Positions 35,461 to 47,498 of a stretch of DNA of 64,000 nt are shown here, in pieces. Origin of the DNA: Glycine soja (taxonomy: Eukaryota; Streptophyta; Magnoliopsida; Fabales; Fabaceae); the NCBI RefSeq assembly GCF_004193775.1, contig NC_041006.1, positions 25,658,388 to 25,722,387 of the forward strand, given 5' to 3'. How positions within the stretch are numbered: position 1 is the first letter of the stretch; every line of letters begins with the position of its first letter. The notes under the pieces were generated by a model. The model was not told the DNA's origin and ran no database searches. It saw only the letters and a list, made by a program, of their open reading frames with translations. The translations under genes and the position numbers were made by a program.

Positions 35461-36175
35461 CAGGAAAACCCACAACCAGAAAACCTCATATACTCAGTAG
35501 CCTTAATTATCAATTTACCAGAAAACTCCAATTTATAGTTTCTTACACAAATCATTGAAAACAGAAAACAAAGTGACATTTCTGTAATTATTTATGAGAA
35601 TAGGAAATGAAGATAATAAAGGTTTTCTCAAACCATATAGGACTCAATATTTTAATTTCCAATATAGTCTATAATGAGCAAGAAAACATCCATATATCCC
35701 AACCAGCTAAGTCATTCACCACTCCCACTAGCCTATATTGAGCAAGAAAATTGAATTAAATAATATTATTTACTATGATTTTGCTTCCAGTACATTAAAT
35801 ATGGACTGAGAAATAAATATCGATAAGAATACTACTAAATAAAAATATTCAAAGGGCGTATATGAAATTTTTTGAACTTATAATCATTTTATACTTTAAT
35901 TTCTTAGGAGTATATTCTCTCTTCAGATCCGTTAACTAAATTGATATTTTTTCTAGAAACACTTAGAAAAATTCCAGAAACACTTATATTTCATCAAAAC
36001 AATTAAGAAAAATTCATAAACAATGCTATACTTTCTTTAATATTCGAAATTTTTTCTTCAAACTTGTTGATCAAAATTTTGTTTTAATTAAAAAATAGAG
36101 AATAGAAACAAGATAATCAAGATCTTTAAAAAAATGGGACAATAGACATACACAAAAAGGATTGAACAAGAATAC

Positions 36176-36358
36176 CTCAAGAAGTCCTGTGATGTTATGA
36201 TATCTCTCTTTATGATCTGTTACATGAAGGCAACTAGAGATTAATCCAAGAGAAACTGCAGCAGACCATTGGCGGTGTTCATGCTCATGTTGGAACAACC
36301 ATTCCAAAAGGAACTTTGAAGCAGCAGACTTAACCATGTGAACAGATGGAGGCAAAAC
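36176..36358 (-). pseudogene. Captured RST1-like exon
   Basis: An exactly 61-codon exon between TTTTCAG and a GTATTC donor, reading [37 protein letters not shown] and a NITGLLE end. I recognise it as resembling plant RST1, a large HEAT/focadhesin-type protein linked to cuticular wax and RNA-exosome cofactor function. The exon is open and correctly bordered. Isolated inside a transposon, it is a fragment, not a gene. Confidence 0.55.
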
Positions 36359-36722
36359 CTGAAAATAGTAAGGCCAGACAAGGTAACAATCAAATGTTAT
36401 TATGCTAATTACACAAGATACATTACTAACCAAATTATTAGAGAATTGACTCACTAATTGGTTGATGTTTTAATTGAACATAGCCCAAAATGACAGTGTT
36501 TATCTTTCATTGTGAATCTTTATTAGTACTTCCTTCATGACCAAATGCCTAATATCGCCAAGTTCAATTTAACTAATACTAAATAAACCAGCCATTTATA
36601 TACTTATAATTCCTTTAAATGATATAGTCCCCTAAATTTTGGAGGATATAAATTTGAAGTGACATAGAGCATGCATTTCTTATAATAACAATAGCAAAAA
36701 TCAATTAAAAAGTATCTCATAC

Positions 36723-36794
36723 CTCTGGCCTTGCAAACCTTCTCCAGAGTAAGCATCAATATATGAGGTGCACAAGAAGATATGTTGTTGTCCT
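36723..36794 (-). pseudogene. Exon-like block, gene not identified
   Basis: 72 bp between acceptor CTGCAG and donor GAG|GTATGAG on the minus strand. One open frame reads DNNISSCAPHILMLTLEKV. It might belong with the RST1-like exon next to it, but the splice phases do not join directly. Confidence 0.3.
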
Positions 36795-37835
36795 CTGCAG
36801 GTGTGAAGGATCATCAAGATCGACATTATTCGTTGATGAATGCGGTAATTAAATATCAAATAATTTAACAACGAAAATAAATTTTATATGATTGGTAACT
36901 TATACAATATTTTTCTCTTGCTTCATATATATGGTCTAATAGAAATAAACAGTCATGAGACATATCTTGAGTCTTGATTCTAGTCCAGGTCAGGGGTGTG
37001 AGAATCAGGTTCAAGTTTTGTTGGCTGGATATCCATTACTATGGAGCTACTTCCAATAGAACCGGGTTTTTCTTTCCACACGCAAATTCCTTTATAAAGT
37101 AAAGGATTGTTAGCATTCCTAACTAATGTAAGAAGAATGTATAGTTTGGAAAATGTACAAAGGATAAAAAACTAGGAATGCATTGCAGTACTGAATTTGA
37201 AACAAGTAACATTTATTCAAGTTCATCCATAGTTGGTTTTCCCTTGGAATCACTAGACAAATCCTGCACAAAAAACCTACCAAGCAAAGAAATTTGCACA
37301 ATAATGTAGCTAAAAAACCAATACCAAGTACTAACACATCTCACTTCTAATGCCTCAGCCCTCAAGTCAACTGTACCTCAAATTTAAAATCAGCGGTCAA
37401 GACTAGGTCCTGTAAGATTATGACACACATAACGTAGTGCAACAGATTGAACTAGCTACTGGTTGAAGTTCATCAAGCCGATGCCATACTATTTCCTACA
37501 GGTAACACAATTTCTCAGTATTAATGTTGAAAGTTCTCAGCCACAACACACTCAATTGGAGGTGCAAGGAACAAACAATAAAGACTAAATACATATCCAA
37601 AATTCAGAGTAATAAAGATTCAAATTATTGGCAACTTTTTTTCTTTTGGTTTCTCTGTTTTTGGAAATTGACTTATCATCCCAGGATTGTACTTTTACAT
37701 TCTACTCTAAACAAATTTCTTATTTAATCCTATACTAAACTACTATATAAGAAATTATTAAAGATAAGTCTAAGTACATAGGATCATAAGAAACTTAATA
37801 AATTATAATAAAGAAATATAAAGAATCACATACAC

Positions 37836-37919
37836 TAATCTCCTTTTTGGTAAGAGGAGCAAGTGTTGTATCATTTTTCACTCCAGTAATAAAAATAAAA
37901 GCATCTGTAGTACGTGCAA
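37836..37919 (-). pseudogene. Exon-like block, gene not identified
   Basis: After acceptor GATTCAG the minus strand encodes ARTTDAFIFITGVKNDTT and LAPLTKKEI; the donor is uncertain (GTGTATG). The composition is protein-like. The source is unknown; RST1 is possible but not established. Confidence 0.3.
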
Positions 37920-39072
37920 CTGAATCACACAACACACATGTTTAGATGCATCCCCTGTCTAAATTGAACATTTAGATGCATATTCAAAATTCATGAGACA
38001 CCACACATGTTTTGGCTTATTTGTACATTAAAGGGCAGTTATAAAGAATATAAAAACATTAAAGGGTGGGCAAACTCATTTGGAGAAAATAAACCTTAAA
38101 CAGAGACAAAAAGAATTGTGCACTTGTACTTACATCAAAGAGTATTGCATGCTAGGAGGTATGTTGTCCAGCATTTTTTTGTTACTTAGAAGCTACTTTT
38201 ACATCAGAACTCCTTTTATTTCCTTTTCCCAAACACATGTTGACATTGGGATAAATAAGCAAAACAGGCTGAAAGGCATCTGCGAGGCAAAGATTTAAAA
38301 AAAAAGAATTACCCGCTCAGAAGTTCAGCATAGAAATTAATAGATTATTAAATCTGCTATAAATAATTCAAATTGTACACATAAGTAGTATAACATTTTA
38401 CAAATTTTAAAATTGATTTTTTTTAGTGTTGAACTTAAAAATAGAAAGAAAAAAAACTAATATCTAGTGGTAAACTCTCGAGCATTGCATAATAATTTCA
38501 TTACAAAATCCTTAGAATAATCTGCTGAAGCAAACATTAAGAAGTGAAGCATGTGAATTATGAATAACATGGATTTTTATAAAGCTCCTTCAAATATTAA
38601 GCGTTAATTTTGTTGCAATATCACCTAGTACCGAATCAGCCAAATATTATCCTGTAGTACACACATAACAAATTCCAGGTTTGTTGGTTTACCTTAAAAT
38701 ACTTTTCATCTGTCAAAGGGGTAGAAAATTAATTCAAAGAAGCAAAATGCTTAAGATGCAAAGAAGAAATTGATATGCATCATAAATCAATTTAAGACAT
38801 ATCTCTGCAAACATGACTCAGATCAACCACTTATTCTATAACAAGAAGATTTAGGAAGCCAAATAAAATTGAATAGACTAATTTTAACCAACTAGATACA
38901 ATAGGTTGTCAGTCAGGAAGCCAAATAAAATTGAAATTTTTTTATAAGCAAAGTAATTTATGGATATAAGAATGCTTGCAATGAGAACAAGAGATGCCCA
39001 AAACAATACTCAATACAAAAAATGATGCTGCATAATATAAAGCTCAACAACAAGCTAGCCTAAAACAGAACT

Positions 39073-39691
39073 TCAAGTATACGGAATACCTACATGTGGA
39101 AGTTCCCAATCATCAATATCATCATGAGCAGCATCCTTTTTCTTCTTTTCAGAATCATGTTTATTCTGTGCCCAAGCTCTTGATTGTGGCTTCCTGACAT
39201 GACATCAATAAAAAAAATTAAATAAAATTAAATAAATATGGGAAATATAAACTTGGCTGCGTGATTGAAAAGGAAAGGAAGAAAAAAAGATCGTAGGTCC
39301 AAACCCTCTTCCCGCAGAAACAAAAATATCAAACTAATTTGTCAATAAAAAAAACTATAAATACGTTTTTTATTTTGATAGGGAAAGGAAAGTAAAACAA
39401 CCTCTTTCGATTCCTTCTAGAAGCTTCGCAGGCCTTCCTCTTGATCTTGTCGTCTTTGTTCTCAGAGAACCTTCTACATTTGCACTCCTAAAGCACACCG
39501 GCTTTGAGGACCTCCTTCTTAAAGCGGTTGATGATTCTGTCCTCGGGCTCGTCCTCGCCCACCATGATCTGCACATTGAAGTGAAGAATGTTGGAAAGGG
39601 AGAGTGCAGGGTATAATATACTCTTAATTGAGGAATCATTATCGATTCCAATTGCACGCGCAGATGCAGATGTTGATGCTGATGTTGTCAT
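39073..39691 (-). pseudogene. Captured plastid ribosomal protein S21 gene fragment
   Basis: The minus strand from about 39691 to 39402 encodes NVQIMVGEDEPEDRI, NRFKKEVLKAG, and after an in-frame TAG (39489-39491) ECKCRRFSENKDDKIKRK and ASRRNRKR, ending AG|GTTGTT. The second exon (39193-39073) joins in phase (KPQSRAWAQNK, DDWELPHVGIPYT, stop). These are the conserved core and tail of chloroplast bS21 (GHS1 type), a small-subunit ribosomal protein. The TAG replaces the Gln found in the family, so the copy is dead. It lies close to the right end of the CACTA element. The original transit peptide exon is not clear. Confidence 0.75.
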
Positions 39692-40084
39692 GGCAATCGC
39701 TCAAGACCGCTACCTCCTTGTCTCCTTCAACCATGCCATCAGCGCAACGATGTCGTTCTTCACCGCGATTTTTGCGTTTTTGATCACATGCAAGAAGGAG
39801 ACTGGGGTGGTGTTCGGTATCGTTGTGGCGAGCAACAGTGAAGCGGAGAAGACATCACCGCCTCTCTCTCTCTCTCTCTGGCGCGATGGAGACAGCGGAG
39901 GCCTTGGTAGGGACGTTAGGGTTGCTGCTGGCTGCATTTGCAAATAAATTAAACCAAAATAAATAAAATAATTAAAGATTCGATCAAAGGAAGTTTTTTT
40001 TAAACCGTAGTAGGTAAGTAGACTAACAAGGACGGTCTTTATAAAACCACCTTCGTAACATTAATATCGAAGGCGGTTTTACAA

Positions 40085-40208
40085 AACCGTCATAGCTGGG
40101 TTAAAAAAGTTTGATTTATTTTCAAAAATGCCATCGTATGATTTATTACATCGGTTTTTTATAACTGATGTAGATATGACGACGTGAAAAGATATTTTTC
40201 TAGTAGTG
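40085..40208. repeat. CACTA right subterminal region
   Basis: Contains TACATCGGTTTTTT...AACTGATGTAG as an inverted pair, a neighbouring AAAACCGTCATAG element facing GGCGGTTTTAC (40070-40096), and the terminal TCTAGTAGTG. Confidence 0.7.
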
Positions 40209-40267
<59 letters not shown>

Positions 40268-40292
40268 GTGTGTGTGTGTATATATATATATT
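40209..40292. repeat. (TA)n(TG)n microsatellite, right half
   Basis: A TA run of about 22 bp, a TG run of about 48 bp with one C, then TA again. It continues the AT array broken by the CACTA insertion. The long open frames across it encode only His/Thr or Cys/Val repeats. Confidence 0.9.
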
Positions 40293-40860
40293 GATAACAT
40301 GGAGCACTTCCTTACAATTGGGCGTCCATTGGGATTTACCATGTTTTTTTAATGCACTAGAAGATAGGGCAAAGTTGATTTCTAACTTAGATAAGAATAT
40401 GGATAGTGCGGCAATGCAGTTAGCCAACCTTTGGACTCACTTTTTTTTTTCCATGCTTTCAATTTTTAGGACGGCCTCACATTATTTGGGGTTGCCTCTA
40501 TTCCTCAGTCAAATAAGATGAAGCAGAGGAATTTTCCTCTATCAACCATGAAGGTACATTTCTCTAAGTTAAGACACACGTTGAACTTTCTATCTCGATC
40601 AAAGATTTCTTGGAGGTATGTGACATGGTTTTTCAATTTTTTTTCTATTTTAGTGACAATGTTATCAATGTAAACCTTAGGGTTCTTACCGATCTTCTCC
40701 GTGAAGATTTTTTCCATCAATCATTGATGTGTTTGAAGGTCGAAGGGCAATTGTATTAGTAGTTAGCATTGTCTTCATAGGTCAGATTCAAACAAATCTA
40801 ACTATACCTAAAGTAAGCGTTCATTATTTGATAGTCAAATACTTCATCGACAAGGTGGTC
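40293..40860 (-). pseudogene. Ty3/gypsy RT-RNase H fragment
   Basis: Minus strand: VYIDNIVTK (a decayed catalytic box), then LNLEKCTFMVDRGKFL, and further on LANCIAALSIFLSKL followed by QWTPNCKEVL, the RT thumb to RNase H region of a Tat-type gypsy element. Several stops; no LTR recognised around it. Confidence 0.65.
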
Positions 40861-43407
40861 AATATAAATTTCATATATATATATATTATATGTAATATGA
40901 TGAACATTATAATATAGAATAGGGATTCACTTAAGTGGAGTGGATCAATTGATCACTAGAAGGGGATTTGAATAGTGACCTTTTTACTGATCTAGCTCTT
41001 TTTGCACTAGCATACTAGTTTCTGAATTTCTCTTCAAGCTTCTCAGTTTTATGATTCATAAGACTAGTAGGAGTAACCTATAACAAATCACCAAGTAGAC
41101 ATGTTCATTACTACTTCAAAACCTACTCACACATGATATAGAATCTGTTAACAATAATTTCTAGTTCTCACTTGGTTGCATTAAGTAGGGTTTCTTCTTA
41201 GTAATAAACAATTTTGTAAAAAACCCTTGATCAAGGATCAAGTTTAAGTTCAAAGCAAGCTTTTGTAAAATTAGATTTAAGTTCACAACAATAGTAAATA
41301 ATAAGCAGTAAAGAGAGACAACATTCCAAGGATTTATATTGGTTCACCAGGGATGACAAAATGGGTAAGCTGGCTTGGCCTGACCTAGTCCATCAGGCCA
41401 AGCAAGAAACATGGGTTGGGTCGAGTTAGCCCATATTTTATACGTGACTCATTTTTTGAAGTCCAGCCAGGCCCGGTAGACCATCAGGACAATCCATATT
41501 GGCCCTCTTTACTTTTTTGTCTTAATTTATTCAAATTGAAAAGAAAAAAATTAAAAAATATCGAGCCAAAATAGGCCTAGTTGAATTTGGGCGTATATTT
41601 CTTAAGTCAAGTTTGCCTGATGGGCTAGATCATATAGGCCCAGTTATATTTGCGCAACCATTTATCTTAGCAGGCCAACGGGCCGGCCCAGTCCAGTTTG
41701 CCAACTCTAGCCTACATCTAGACCCTACAACTATAGACTTTTCACCAAGACCAAGCACCCTGTGGTATACTTGTTAGAACTAGAGGCATTGGACAATGTC
41801 CAACCCCTCAAAATCAATATTTTTAATGATAACAATAATATTAAAAAAAATTGTGGACTGGTGAATTTATTTATGTGTTACAAGAATACATTGTCCAATC
41901 TTTGTAAGGTAACATCTTAAGCTTATATTCTGATTTTATCCAAGCATCCATATAACTGGAACTTGTTTTTTATTTAAGGCTGCATTTAGCATCCAATGTG
42001 CTAAAAGAAACACGCATCCAAAACATTTGTGAAAACCAGTACCAAAGTACTGAGGGTTTTACGTGTCCAAATAGGAGCTAACTAACTTACACAATTGTTT
42101 TATATTAGTTAGTTCACTTCCAAATATGAGCTACTACACTTGTCCTTTTATGAGGTTGATACATGTTCTAAAAACTCATATATTTTAGATAATTGCTTCT
42201 CACACCTTGTTGTTGTGAGCAATTATCCTAGTATTGTTTATAGAATTTTTGTTAATAATTATTTTTTGTAAATAAATTGTATAAAATCATTTCAGAAACT
42301 AAAAAGATAGTTTTTAATATTTTTGTGATAAATTTTGATGTTACAAGGGAAAAATTTAGGCTTAAAGGAATGATATGATGTAGACTTGATCTCAACACAA
42401 TGAAATGAGTTTTTGCGACAACAAAAGAGGACCAATGATCAAGTGAAGATTGTGAAGATTTGCCACAGTGAAGCTACGCATCGCCACAACGAATATGAAA
42501 ACTGAAGAACATGAGTTTAATAGAAACTCATCACAATGAATCATTATCTTGCCATAACAAGCATAGGTCAGAAGCATGAAGATTCAAGTGAAGAAGTCCT
42601 TTATAACTGTTGCAATTTCCTTGTACCGACATGTGCCCTCGCTATAGCAAAACTCCCACATGGAAAGAAAATAATGTAATTTCAGCTCTCTATATAAGAA
42701 CTTGAAACATCTTAGTTTACAAACTTTGGTTCATTTTTCAGTTTCAAAAATAGAAACTCAAAATTACTCAAAATTCTTCTTCTCTCTCCCTCTCTCTTTT
42801 CTTCATTTGTGATTCATATTTTGAGGTTCTATTTGGATCAATCATGATCCAAATGAGCCAAATTTCTAGTTGTTGAGTGAAAGAAGTTGAATTGAAGTAT
42901 GCAAATCTTTGTTTTCTGGTCAATTCTCTTAGTTATGTGATCCTATTTCAATTCTATGCTCAGGAGTGATCAACCTAGCTTTTAGGCATTTGGATTGTGT
43001 GGAAATAAGTTCATCTCCTAGATCTGAACTGAAATTGTAAAAGGATTTGGTTTTAGGGATGAAATAATGTATTTGCATTGTAGAGATTCATTGTTCATGT
43101 TTTGAGTTTTAGGTTAAATCACCTAAGGAATTAGGGATTTGATTTAGAACTAAAGGATTAATCATCTAAGGAATTAGGATTAATCATTTGAGTTGAATAT
43201 TGGTTGCATTGAATTGAGAGATTGATTAGGATCGAATTACATATGTAGAATTCTATGAATTTCATCTCATCAATGTTTTTCTACTTTTGAATTTGTTTTT
43301 TCTCCAAAAATTCTTTCAAAAACCATAAACAATTTTGTTTTGCTACAACAAAATCCTTTCTTAAAAAAACAAAATGTTAAGACATTTGCCAAAACAAATT
43401 AACACAA
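40861..43407. other. Old LTR-like and unassigned sequence
   Basis: The stretch GATTTATATTGGTTCAC near 41331-41347 and CCTACATCTAGACCC after 41710 resemble an LTR motif also seen near 9385-9425, apparently split by the MITE below. A CTATATAAGAAC near 42701 looks like another LTR core promoter. No terminus or gene that I can support. Confidence 0.35.
41348..41709. mobile_element. Possible hAT-type MITE
   Basis: Ends read CAGGGATGACAAAATGGG and, reversed, TAGAGTTGGCAAACTGG, with GGGCC-rich interior sequence. These match the general hAT terminal pattern. I could not see a convincing 8-bp duplication, so the boundaries are approximate. Confidence 0.4.
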
Positions 43408-44780
43408 TGTCGCAACCTACCCTACGATGGGAGTGCGGGTGAGAAGCCAAAGGAGCGTCTTCCAAAAAGGAAAACATGCGGGAGTCACCACCAACGTTTA
43501 TTCGAGGAAACGTCGAAAAAAACCAATAAGAGGTCTGTGAATTTTGAAAATAAGGGTTCTGGAGTTGTTTGCACGGGAAAGGTATTAGCATCCCACGTGC
43601 CCGTCACAAGGGACGACAACCATTGATCAAGTGTGCATAACGTGACTTCAAAATTATTTTCTTTTCCCTTTTTATATTTTTTTATTTTTTTGGGGTCAAC
43701 AAGGGTGTTGCCCTTGCTCCTACGTATCCTCAAGTGCGATGAGGAATTCATACCTACGTAGTTCTTTAAGTCTGAATGTTTGTGTGTTAAATTGGTTGTT
43801 TTATGTTTTTGAAAGATTCATTTAAATTGGGAGCAAAAAGTCGTTTAAGGCATGGAACCTTGAAACGATCTTTTAAACTTGAAAAGTGGAGAGAATCGTT
43901 AAGGCGTTGAACCTTGAAACGATGTTTTAAACTTTGAAAAGTAAAGAGAAACATTAAGGCGTTGGACCTTGAAATGATCTTTCAAATTTGAAAAGCGGAG
44001 AGAGTCGTTAATGCGTTGGACCTTGAAACGATCTCAAGTGATATTTGATAAAAAGAAATTAGTTATGAGTTGGTTTTATCTTGGTTTTGTTTATTAATTT
44101 TCAATCTTTTTAAAGACAACTTTACAACACTAGTGATCGGTTAAGATTGAACTTTACAAAGAAAAATGAGATTAGTGATGATAGAAGAACGAGATGAAGA
44201 TGCACAAAACAACAAAGAGGACCCCTAAGGGTGCATAGATCATATCCAAATCCTTAAAACAAGAACTAACCGGATGACGAATGAAGAACACTGAACGAAG
44301 AACGATGTAGAAGTCAATTATGGTCGCAATTCGGTAGCGCCTCGACCTCGTTTTTCTCTTCTTTCTTCTTTTTCTCTCTGATTTCTCTCCAAATTCTCTT
44401 AATACTGAATGTCCAACCTCTTCCTTAGCCTCCCTCACTCCTATTTATAGCCAAAAAGGGCACTTGGTGGACTTGCAGCTTGCCCAGGTGAGTTTTTGCT
44501 TCACTCTGAAGTAACTTGGCTCGCCCAGGTGAGCTGGTTACTTAAGCCCTAAGCCATTTGGAGGCCCAGGCGAGCCAGAGGCTAGCCTGGGCGAGCCAGG
44601 GTTCAGAAAATTTCCTGGAATGACCCTTTTGCCCCTCCCTTTTAGTATCTTTCGCACCCTTGACCAAAATATCGAATGCTATTTCGTCTTGCATGATAAC
44701 AGGTGTCGAACAGCTCAATTCGGCTAGCGAGAATCAAAATATCCATGAATGATAGTCCCGAACGAAATTAGGGTATGACA
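43408..44780 (+). mobile_element. Solo LTR of the TGTCGCAACCTACCC family
   Basis: Starts TGTCGCAACCTACCC and ends GGGTATGACA. Homologous to the LTRs at 49848-51409 and 58503-60688: shared CCACCAACGTTTATT, GGTATTAGCA and CCTACGTAGTTCTT blocks, and a repeated TTAAGGCGTTGGACC-TTGAAACGATC unit at 43830-44040. Flanks (CACAA/CACCG) are not a clean duplication. Confidence 0.75.
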
Positions 44781-46522
44781 CACCGCATTGTCGCGAATGC
44801 TTCTAAAAACTTCTCATTTTTGATAACTTTACTTGTTGATTTCCCATATGTTACACTAAGTCTCTATTGATATGCTAACTCAATAATCATTATTTCTTAC
44901 TACAACTAGACTAGGTTCACTTGTCTATCTCAAGAGTACAACAATGTCCCTTCCATGATTGAAATGCTAATCATTAGAATTTTGAGTTCATCAACAACTA
45001 AGCAGAAAGAATATTCTCTGTAAGACTATTATTGAACAAGAAGTGGAGCAAAAAACCACATCTTGATTGTACTATTGTCTCCATCCTTTCTCCTTTGCAA
45101 GTTGACATGTGGCATCTCCGAGAGTTATATGACAACAAATTTCTTCATTGAAGGCTCTGATCCCACATCGGATACATTAATTGTGAAGCCTATATAAATA
45201 AGATCAAAGCACTAAAATAAAAAACAAAGCTATCATTATTTACAAGTGTTGTTATTCTGTTGAAGTGATTGGACAATCTAAACACTGAGTGAAAAGAGCT
45301 AACCTTTACTTTGCAAAGTTATTCTGTGTATTCGTACTTATTGTACACTCTTGAGAGCTTTGAATATTGTTAATTTAAACTTTTACTTTGAAAATCATGA
45401 GTGGCTTAGTGACCAAAGAATACTTAGGTGTTCTTAATCTCAGGGGGAGATTAATGTGTGCCATAAGTGGCTTAGAGAATACTTGTTGTAGCTAGAAGTG
45501 GCAAGGTAAAAACTTATTTGTAATCTATGTGTGATTTTTTTTTTGTCTTAATCCTCTGGTTCATCAAGGGAAAGGGAACCTGACTAATTCAAAGTTCTGT
45601 TGGGAGGTAAGTAAAACCTGACCAAGAATTATTTCAGTCAAGAATCAAACTCTGATATTACCCAAATGATTCAACCTTGATTTCATCACATTAACCCATT
45701 TATGCCCAATCACTGGGTTAATTTGTGTGTGATTAGTGGAACCCTTCAAGGATTTGAAGGAAAACTGCACATAGCTCAAGAGTTAAGAGAACCAGTGTAA
45801 ACCTTATGTTCTTACTCTAGCTTCTATTATAACTTATTTTATCTTAAGTTACTTCGTTCACACTAATGATTGCTTTTGATGGTAGAATCTATGTCATGGA
45901 AAAGCTTCCATTATAGGCTTATGCTTCACACATGTGTTATGCTTTTGAATATGCCTTGTCTTAATAAGAACACTTAAAGCAATCATTAGTATCTAAGTTC
46001 AGTAACTTTGGTTTTGCTTCATAGTGATTTGTCTTCATTAAAATGTATAGTTCTTGGAGGGACTTTATGTCTCAATATTAAGTGTGTTAATGCCTTGCTT
46101 TTCTTTCTCCCTTCAATTTTTATCTTCTGCATTGTTTTGTTTTTAATGTCATTTGAAAAAATAACAAAATAGGGTAGGGATGTTGTAACAACCCACCATC
46201 GTTACATGGAACTAGAAACTTTCTCAAGCGAAAGACTTTATTTTAATTCATTTAAAACTCTTCCATTAATTTAATTATGAAAATACTTGTAAACTTTTTT
46301 CGTTTCAAAGGCCAAAAGCTAAAATGCATGATAACAAGATAAAAACATCATGTGCTATATCTACATCACTGAAAATACCATGTGCCTTATGGCACTCCAA
46401 CATAAACAAGATCTTATACAACATCAAAGAACCTCTATAAAGATAAGCCACATAGCCTCTGAGATGTCAACACTATAATGATGCTAAAAGAAAACAAAAG
46501 ATATAACCATTTTGATTTTTGG
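44781..46522. other. Unassigned, LTR-like in part
   Basis: CCCACATCGG (45152-45161) followed by TATATAAATA near 45191 looks like the U3 promoter of a small LTR element. No ends, primer site or ORF were found. Confidence 0.3.
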
Positions 46523-47498
46523 TGATGCAATTCTACCCCCCCAAGGGCATTGGATAAAAGACTCCAAGAAGATTGGGCCAGAGATGTAAGAGAAGGCCTT
46601 AAGGTTCTCATGAGCCTTAGGGTAGATTTTGGACCCATGGGCTAAGTATGAGCTCACTTATCTTTGTACATATTAGATTAGGATTTCATTATTTTTGGGC
46701 CTTGTATTTAGGGCTCCATAATGTAGGTAGGGTACCCTAGAAATGTAGGATTTTTCAGCCCTTGTATTTTAGGGCACCTAGACTAGTTTTTGTATTAGGG
46801 GTAGTTTTGTAATTTCACATGCATTAAGTGAATATTTGATGTGTGTGTTGAGAAATAAATTTAATTGAATTGGGAGAAGCTCAATCCAATTAAATTTTAG
46901 AGGGGGAGGTGAGCATTTGCTTGCTATACCTCATTGTCACATCATATAGTCACATTTTGTGCATGTCCTTCATGTTTTACATGCCTCATGACACCTAAGC
47001 ACACTTAGTGGAGAATCTTGGACTTGATCTTGGATTAGTGGGCTGAACCATAGCTAAAATTCACTAATCATAATTAGTGAAATTTTGGCTCCAAAAATTG
47101 GCTCCACAAATTCAATTTCAAATTCAAGTGAAATTTGAATAGAAATTCAAATTTCCCTCCAATTTTGTGTGACACTTAGGCTATAAATAGAGGTCATGTG
47201 TGTGCATTTTTTCAACTTTGATCATTTGAGAATTACACTTCAAAGTTTAGACCTCATTTGGGGCACAAAATTTCGTGCTCCTTCTCTTCCTATCCCTCCA
47301 CTCATCTTCTCTTTCCTTCAAGCTCTTATCCATGGCTTCCTATGGTGGTGAGCTTCTTCTTGACTCATCTTCTCCTTGAAGTGGCATCTCCAATCATCTT
47401 TCTTCCTTCTCCATTCCACTGCCATTAAACTTCAAGAAGCAAAGAACTCCATTGATGAAGAAGATCCAAGGCCTACAAGCTCCAATGGAGCTACATCA
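46523..47498 (+). mobile_element. Solo LTR of the TGATGCAATYCTACC family
   Basis: TGATGCAATTCTACC...GCTACATCA, 976 bp, closely related to 29564-30524 in opposite orientation. Flanks TTTGG and GTTGG form a 5-bp duplication with one mismatch. CTATAAATAG near 47182 is the likely TATA. Confidence 0.8.

Larger units (their letters stand above)
32497..40208. mobile_element. CACTA transposon carrying host gene fragments
   Basis: The left end is CACTACTAAAAAAAAGGC and the right end, reversed, is CACTACTAGAAAAATATC. The 3-bp flanks are TAT (32494-32496) and TAT (40209-40211). Subterminal arrays of CTACATCGGTT and its inverse lie at the left end, with related motifs at the right end, typical of En/Spm-type elements where transposase subunits bind. 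The 7.7-kb interior shows no transposase-like ORF but does contain exon-like blocks on the minus strand from unrelated genes. I therefore read it as a non-autonomous, gene-capturing CACTA. Soybean has a described precedent (Tgm-Express1). Confidence 0.85.

Noticed and set aside
39588..39947. Plus-strand open frame of 119 codons
   Set aside because: Opposite the S21-like exon and a CT-rich stretch; no recognisable domain.
40079..40521. Open frames of Thr/His or Cys/Val repeats
   Set aside because: Translation of the TG/TA microsatellite.
43403..44785. Target duplication for the LTR 43408-44780
   Set aside because: Flanks CACAA and CACCG agree at only three bases; not claimed.
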